DNA of 40,241 nt from Phoronis ovalis (lineage: Eukaryota; Phoronida; Phoronidae): the NCBI GenBank assembly GCA_028565635.1, contig JAOXYB010081387.1:1-40241 (forward strand), given 5' to 3'. The position numbers were made by a program, and so were the translations under genes. Positions 33,487-40,241 of this stretch are shown piece by piece. The notes beneath the pieces were generated by a model. The model searched no databases, had not been told where the DNA came from, and was given only the letters and a program-made list of their open reading frames with translations. Numbering within the stretch: the first letter of the stretch is position 1; each line of letters starts with the position of its first letter.

Positions 33487-36400
33487 TCAGTCTTTCCACT
33501 GCAACCCAAAACTAAGGATTATGAAGCTGTAGATATCGGTTATTTCTTCAATCTGCAAAATAAATTTATTGAACTTTTAATCTACAAAAGCCAATTTAAT
33601 CCCAAAAATGATCACTACTTTTTTGTCCAGTCGCCAATGATCAGCTCTAGCTGTCTACAATTTCAGTTCAACTGCATTTTACTTATGAGAAACAACAATG
33701 TTTGTCTCTAAGTACAACCAGAAGTTTTTACATTTTGGAATATGTATTATTATTGTGGTGATTTTTAAAAGTAATCTTGACAGCCACAATAATAAGTATC
33801 AATACTATATAATAATATCCAAAAAAACATTGGGAAATAGTTAAATATCACAATATCATGTTTCTAATAGTAAGGACACTTACAACTTTGGCAGTAGGCT
33901 TTCCCATTCCATGACCAGACTTTGTATCAACTCTAATTAGCAACGGGTTTGTCTACAATAAACAATTCAATTAATTGTCGGCTTGTACTAGTATGCACTG
34001 TGGAATGGCCTGATGCCCAGTGTTTTTCGTAATCAGGTAGAGCTAAATACCCTGAAAGACGGTGTATGCATGGGATATGAAAAAACTCCCCAGAACAATT
34101 CTAGAGGCCCTTACTAAGATCTTCGCAAAATGCTTTTAGTTGTGTTTTACAAACCTCGAAATATTTTCAGTTTCCAGTTAATATTTCTGACTGCTACCCA
34201 TGACTTTTATTGCTTGTGGTCCAAATTCTACATGAACTATGACATTGGATTTTGCAGGAAAATTATGCATAACATCTGCATGAGTAGGCATTTTATTTAC
34301 AGGCAATAAGTTATCCTGAATTGTAATTTTTATTGTTTTGCTTGGGACAGATTTTGGCAAGCCAAGTATTAAAACACAAAAGATACAAAATCTACTTCAT
34401 TATTTACTTGATTTGGAATACTCCCCAGTACATGCTGAACTTCAGCTATGAATTTCAATGAATGAAGAGGTACAACTCTGTCATCATGATCTCCAGTAAG
34501 ACATAACACTGGAGGGTACTGTATACCATCATGTGGCTCTTTTACATTATGTAGGGGAGAATATCTGGAAAAGCATGGTTATATTTAACAAATCATATCA
34601 TTTGTAAAATTATTCAAAATTAGTATAGACTGTGTTTTTGGCTTCTTAAATCATTTTTCAATTTTTTTTTTGGGAAATGTGAAATCAGAAAAATCAAAAA
34701 TGTGCATACATTTAAACCTTTTGAATATAGCAATTTTGGATGAGAAAATGTTTATCTACAAGGGCCTAATTTTCATGTGTTAAAGAGTAGGCTGGTATCA
34801 GGTGTCTCCAGGTGTTTCAGGTAAATTTACCCAGAGACACCTGTCGCCAGTCAACTTTTAACACGTAAAAATCAGGCCCAAGTTGAAAAACATTTTTTTA
34901 TCCAAAATAGGCATACTCAAAATATTCAAATATGCACATTATCAAATATTAAACTCTAAGTGCCATTTTGATATTTCTGGTTTCATATTTTCACATAAAA
35001 ATTTAAAATGTAGTTTAAGAAGCCAAAAACACAGTTTACACCTATATTGAATAACTGTATAGTATTTCATTATTACAGAATGCATTGATATAAATCTACT
35101 ACCAGACATATGTGGCATTTTACACTATCATAATGCATAAAAAGTGCCAAATCTAAATCTTATCCATATATTCCTTTTATTGACATAAAATACCTAATTG
35201 TTATAAATGCATAGCCACTGGAAGATCATTACTAGATGTTTTGTTTGTAAAGTACCTGACTTGTTATCCATAGGCTATTTCAAACAGACAAATTTGTTTC
35301 GTATCTTTTGTGAGCCTTGACATCACATACAAATACCATGTACTACTGACATCAAAATTACTTATATCAGTGCAAACTAGATTGCTAAGTACAACAGAAA
35401 ATCACCCGATACAATTTAAATTTTAGTCAACTCTGGAACAAAAAATTGGAAGCTTACAAACAGTGTTTTTGGTGTCAGAGGTTGCATCACCGAGGGAAGC
35501 AAATATGGTATTTTCTTTCAATCATCACTGCCAACACAATGCACTCTGATTGCACTATAGACAGTAATATAACATGGAAGGTTAATGTAAAATACAACAT
35601 ACTATTAGGTCTGAAGACAATTTACGTAACTATATTTTAAAAAGTAATCTCTTGAAGAAATGATGTGACTCACTTTATCAACCATTCATACTCTTCTTTC
35701 TTGTCTGCACATCCATAATCAGTTGTCCATGCGTGACCAATGGTAAACTTGTGGAAACGTAGCATGTCCATTACACTAAAAAACAAATTAAATCTTTTCT
35801 TTAAATATACTTATTATTTTACCCAGGAAATCTTATAACACCTGTATAAATAATTAGAAATACTCCAATGAAATTGTGTCATTACATAATGAAAATATTT
35901 TTCCCACGTTGCATATGTGTCAAGCTAACAAAATGTTTCAGTGAGAGATTCAGTATTTTTAGATAATTTTTTGTTGAAAGTAATGGCAGAAAATGATACA
36001 CAAAGCGGCAGTCTCATGCTCGTAACGGGACACTTAAATGATATGAAGTTGCAACACATGATACAGAAGGCCAGTATAGTTTGTATACTGCGAGGACATG
36101 AGCGTGTCTTACCCTACTTGAGAAATCACACATCCGAACAGATCTGGTCTTTGATTAACACAAGCTCCAACTAAAAGACCACCATTTGAACCACCTTGTA
36201 TAGCAATCCTAAGACACAAAAGATACTAAGTGTGACCGGTTGGTATAGGTGATTTGGAAATTTCGATAACAGGAATTACTTGCTAGAAATTTTGTATATA
36301 ATAAATATAATTATGTGCTAACCGAAACATAAGAAACATGAACATATATACAGGACTGCACCACAATTCCAACTAGGATGACAAAACTCTGCTTCACCAT

Positions 36401-39400
36401 TTACCATCTTCTTCAGATTCTAAGCACCGCCATTACAAAACCAACATAGCGTGGCCAATGCTATCAGCATTCGAGCGCAGTGAACGCAATACAAAACAAG
36501 ACATTTGTCATGTCTAATGCCCATCCAATGTTTAGGATTATATTTTTTAACATTACCGGTTTTTTACATTAGAAAAGAATAGAATACATCATGCATTATA
36601 ATCTAGTGTATCATTGTGGGGTACTCTTATTCAAAACGACTGTATCTGCTATCTGATGCGTTACCCCCCCCCCCCCGGGAAAACTGACCATAATTTGTAG
36701 AACCCAAGCTCAAAATATCCACCCATTTTTAAGGATTTTGGTCTCAAAAATTGACCCATTTTTAGGGTTTTCTGTCACAAAAAAGCATCAATTTAAATAT
36801 AATCGTGAAAAAACAACCCATTTTTTGGGTTTGTTGAAAAGTGGACCAATCTTACGGGCATTTCTGTGAAAAGTCAATCCATTTTTAGAGATTAATTTAT
36901 GAAAAAGTGACCCATTTGGGCTACCAACCTATAGCCTTCTTAGAACCACCTTTGAATCGTCCAAGTAGCGCTTCGTCTATAAACGCAATGTGACATGCCT
37001 TCTCAGGAACAAATATGGCCACCAGTCAGCCACGTTGGAAGTAATGTGGGTCAATATTACACATAACCTGTACTTTGACCTGTACTTACTCTGTACTGAA
37101 TATGGAGCTGATCGGATAAAACCTGACGCAGTTATTGTGAGACAAAATGTTCTGCACGGTAAAAAATGTCGAAGATTCGTACCGGCATTTGACCTACTTG
37201 TCAAGGTAATTTAAAATGTCACCTAGCCCATTACGCCTACAAATCTATGGTCTTCCTAGAACCACCTTTGAATCGTCCAGGTCAGTAGCGCTTCATATTT
37301 GCAGCTATAGACGCAACGTTACATGCCTTCTCAGGAACAAACATGGCTGCCAGTCGGCCAGATTGAAAGTAATCTGGGTTAATATTATATATAACCTGTA
37401 CTTTATCCTGTATTTACGCTGTACCGGCTAATAGGATAAAAAGTTTGTCTTGTACTTACTGTGTACCAAAAAATAAAGCTGTTATATATTATATATAACC
37501 TGTACTTTGTTCTGTACTTAGTTTCTACTGAATATGGAGCTGATTGGAGAAAAACTGATGCAGTTACTGTGAGACAAAGAAAGTGCTACGCACGGTAAAA
37601 AATGACAAAGTATCGTACCGGCATTTGACCTACTTGTCAAGGTCATTTTAAAATGTCACCTAGCCTATTACACCCACCAACCTATAGACATTCTTCCTAG
37701 AACCACCTATGAATCGTCCAGGTAGGGCTTTGTCTTCGCTGCTATAAACGCAATGTTTCGTGCCCTCTCGAGAACAAATATGGCCACCAATCGGCCATAT
37801 TGGAAGTAATCTACGTCAAAATTACACATAGCATGTACTGCGACCTGGACTTACTCTGTGCCAAATATGAAACTGATCGGATAAAAACTAAAGCTGTTAT
37901 TATGACGTGCAATCTCGTGAATCAACATGGCCACCAGTCGGCCATGTTGGAAATAATCCGGGTCAATATCAAATATAACCTGTACTTTGTCCTGTACTTA
38001 CTGTGTACCAAATATGGAGCTGATCGGATAAAAACTAAAGCAGTTATTGCGAGACAAAGAAAGTGTTATGCATGGCAAAAAACTCCAAGAATCGCTACGG
38101 CAGTTGACCTACTTGTCAAGGTCATTTTAAAATGTCACCTAGCCTATTATGCTCACCAGTCTATGGCCTTCGTCTTCGCTGCTATAGACGCAACGTTACG
38201 TGCCCTCTCGGGAACAAACATGGCCGCCAGTCGGCCATATTGGAAGTAATCAAGGTCAAAAGCAAAGCAGCCCTACAATTTTACCTGAAGCTGTTATCGC
38301 AAGACAAAGTAAGTGCTACATACGACAACAATGACAACGACGACGCCTTCGCTACGACTATATGCCCAGCTGCTATGTGGATGGGCATAAAAAAGGTTCT
38401 GGAGATACTGTCTAGAATAGCAATGACACCCAGCATACGTATAAGTTAGTACAAACAGACCAAAAAAAGTTGTCTGTTAACCACATAAATATCAATGTTC
38501 TTTCCAACTAACAAAATATATGATCACGTTGCTTGCTCTTCTGGCTGGGTGTGTCTATAATAAGCTAAGTTACCTATTTATACCTAGCCCTGCGGTGGAA
38601 ATTTTATTAACAAAGAAAATGCACTGTTCCATTCATATGTACAAAATAATTATTTACATGATATCGTGACACTGAGAACATAATGCATCAAACATGAAGT
38701 ATAAATAGTATCATTTTTGAAATTGCATATTTGATTTATTTTATAGTAATATCGGTGTCATTTGACATTTCAGCTGTTTTTCTTTTCACTAGTTGGATGT
38801 CTCAGTGTGCACCCAATAAGATCTTAAAATCCCACTATCTACATATATCGGTATATAAAGCATCAATCAAATAACTCTGTCAAGATAATTATTTTAATTA
38901 ATCTGATGTTATGAAATTTAGTTCAAATGAAATTATTTATTTTTAATAACCAAACCTCTTTGGCTGCGTATATTTGTTCTCAATTAGGTATCCAGCAGCT
39001 GCTTGGAAATCATCAAACACATTCTGTTTATTTGCCAGCATTCCAGCTTTGTGCCAAGTTTCACCATACTCCCTAAAAAGAAAACAACGAAATTATATAT
39101 CAACATAATTAAGTTATCAAAGAGTTTCGTATCTTTGCAGGTTTTCTATGCAGGCTTCTGTTCCAGCAGGAGGAAATAAATGTCTTTTTAGTGTGGCTAG
39201 AGCATTTAAATCAGAGAATGAAGTAAAACTTTTGAAAATCGTTAAATTAAATTGCAAAATGCTTATTTATGAACCAACCAAGAATCCTTACTAAGGGCTT
39301 CTCTGTTTTTAGTTGTGCAGGGGAGAAAGAAGACCCCACCTCAATATCATAATTATGTATTTACATTGTAAACATCCCATACAACTAATAGTGAAACAGA

Positions 39401-39751
39401 CCTAACAAGAACAGGAAGATATTATTTATTTAGCTTTTTAATAGTTAATCCAAACGAGACCAATATTTGATGAGGATCAACCTCTCTGTGACAAAATGTC
39501 TTGTGAATGGATACAATGTAGTACAACATGCAAAGCATTATTAAATTATAAACTAGTACATAATTAACAATTTTCTCACATTTAATTAGTGAAAATACCT
39601 ACCCGCCACCTCTAATGTTTGCTACAGCAAAAACACCTCCTAGATGCTGCATATAAACCACTCTTGACACACTAAAATATGGACTGATAGATACGTTGAA
39701 ACCTCCATAACCATACAGCAGCACAGGATGATTGCCATCTAGCTCAATCCC
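33487..39751 (-). CDS. PREP: prolyl endopeptidase, C-terminal part (5' end outside window)
   Basis: Serine peptidase of family S9A that cleaves short peptides after proline, mainly cytosolic. Minus-strand exons: 39751-39603, 39072-38956, 36208-36113, 35775-35674, 34564-34408, 33952-33884, 33552-33487. They encode 251 residues plus stop, in one frame, corresponding to about the last 250 of the 710 residues in human. This is most of the alpha/beta-hydrolase domain; the beta-propeller and N-terminus lie beyond the right edge. The triad is complete: nucleophile Ser96 in GGSNGG, Asp182 in [11 protein letters not shown], His221 in [11 protein letters not shown] (partial numbering; Ser554, Asp641 and His680 in pig and human). 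[14 protein letters not shown] and [16 protein letters not shown] are intact. The final exon ([10 protein letters not shown]...LQWKD) diverges from the vertebrate C-terminus. The 2.7-kb intron 38955-36209 carries satellite-like repeats. The fragment looks functional. Confidence 0.95.
34178..34399 (-). other. open frame inside a PREP intron, origin unknown
   Basis: About 70 minus-strand codons are open ([17 protein letters not shown] ... [15 protein letters not shown]) in the intron between the Asp and His exons of PREP. Composition looks more protein-like than the other short frames. It does not belong to any PREP that I know and has no clear splice signals. It could be a transposon protein fragment or chance. 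Confidence 0.2.
34629..35035. mobile_element. foldback element, 407 bp
   Basis: Terminal inverted repeats ACTGTGTTTTTGGCTTCTTAAA and complement are perfect over at least 22 bases, with further internal pairing (GGGCCTAATTTT / AAAATCAGGCCC with small changes; CAGGTGTCTC / GAGACACCTG). Non-coding, in the PREP intron 35673-34565. Target duplication not evident. Confidence 0.7.
36666..36677. repeat. poly(C) tract
   Basis: Run of about 11 C at the edge of the 33-bp minisatellite in a PREP intron. Mononucleotide tracts like this are prone to length variation or assembly error. Confidence 0.8.
36700..36925 (-). repeat. 33-bp minisatellite, about seven copies
   Basis: Read on the minus strand, AAATGGGTC(A/C) blocks recur about every 33 bases, followed by T-runs and a CAGAAAACCCTAA or CCAAAATCCTTAA type end. 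Same family as 31112-31260, opposite strand. It abuts the larger tandem array on the right. Confidence 0.75.
36926..38290. repeat. tandem array of 0.3-0.5 kb units in a PREP intron
   Basis: Three full and one partial unit. CACCTAG(C)CC occurs at about 37220, 37657 and 38136, GAACCACCT(T/A)TGAATCGTCC at 36943, 37259 and 37700, and ATGGCC(A/G)CCAG-like blocks at about 37016, 37344, 37781, 37928 and 38221. Units grow from about 316 to 480 bases because a sub-repeat around CTGTACTT...GTACC is internally duplicated. ATGGCCGCCAGTCGGCCAT is itself nearly palindromic. Frames up to 149 codons are open in places, but the reading frame is not conserved between units, so coding is unlikely. Confidence 0.75.
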
Positions 39752-40241
39752 CTAGTTAACAAAGAGAGATATATTACACTAAGGAGATTATCTTTGGAAA
39801 GTCATAGAAATGAAGTACATAATAGAAAGGGACATCCAGGATAGTATGAAGAGCAGAGGTTTCTAAATTCACAGAATTCAAGATCATTATATTCATGTGA
39901 CATTCAAAATGTTTGATAAATCATGTACCATAAGAAATCAAGACAAACAAACATGTTTTAAAAGTTCAAAATCATCTTCTGTATTGTTTTCAGGGTACAG
40001 TACTACTGAAACATTGAAAGATGGAAATCTCAGTTTATAAGCATCGATGCCATTATACCTGAAGAGGGAGAATTGCAGTATTGTGCTCAACATGGAACAT
40101 ATACTAAGCACAAACTGGTAAAACTAGACATTCGATGAGTTGTAAACAACTCCGAGAGTGTACACCCAGCCAAGAATGCTGCCAGTTGGAGAGACTGGCC
40201 CTAGTGAAGTTTACAGCTGGTGAGAAGTAGATGCTTATTAT
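39752..40241. other. PREP intron reaching the right edge
   Basis: Upstream of the exon that ends at 39751 the minus strand should run into the next PREP exon, but I find no coding match to the expected preceding segment in these 490 bases. It is most likely intron. Confidence 0.5.

Noticed and set aside
35941-36174. 77-codon plus-strand open frame
   Set aside because: Antisense to the PREP exon that encodes GGSNGG; a shadow of it.
37800-38249. 149-codon open frame in the PREP intron
   Set aside because: It crosses tandem repeat units whose other copies are not open in that frame.

Overview
This is AT-rich nuclear DNA from an animal. Every multi-exon gene has GT-AG introns, proteins are metazoan-like, and introns and intergenic DNA are full of short foldback elements and degenerate minisatellites. 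Base composition, compact introns of 0.1-3 kb and protein similarity suggest an invertebrate, perhaps a mollusc or other lophotrochozoan; the phylum is an inference and not secure.

Layout, left to right. Minus strand 362-3540: a five-exon gene for a 139-residue protein I do not recognise. Minus 4708-6423: SF3B6 (p14), complete in four exons. Then 2.8 kb without a supported gene, holding a possible LINE fragment and half of a foldback element. Plus 9272-19730: a TPD52-family coiled-coil gene with a standard 5' exon, a probable upstream alternative 5' exon and an in-frame 30-base microexon. Minus 21269-30285: RPN2 (ribophorin II), complete in 16 exons and 630 residues, tail-to-tail with TPD52. 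Plus 31558-32700: an intronless mTERF-family gene. Minus 33487-39751: the C-terminal catalytic third of prolyl endopeptidase (PREP), whose 5' end lies beyond the right edge.

The most notable feature is in the RPN2 introns. Five of them carry H/ACA small nucleolar RNAs on the host sense strand, and a sixth carries U17/E1/snR30. One 138-nt H/ACA RNA is present three times, in three different introns. Two others have 5' pseudouridylation pockets that match conserved rRNA: one fits 18S (around GCAUGGAAUAAUGGAAU), the other 28S (around CCUAUUCUCAAACUUUAA). So a gene for ER N-glycosylation doubles as a ribosome-biogenesis host gene.

The protein genes are housekeeping functions (splicing, vesicle traffic, N-glycosylation, mitochondrial gene expression, peptide cleavage) with no evident shared pathway.
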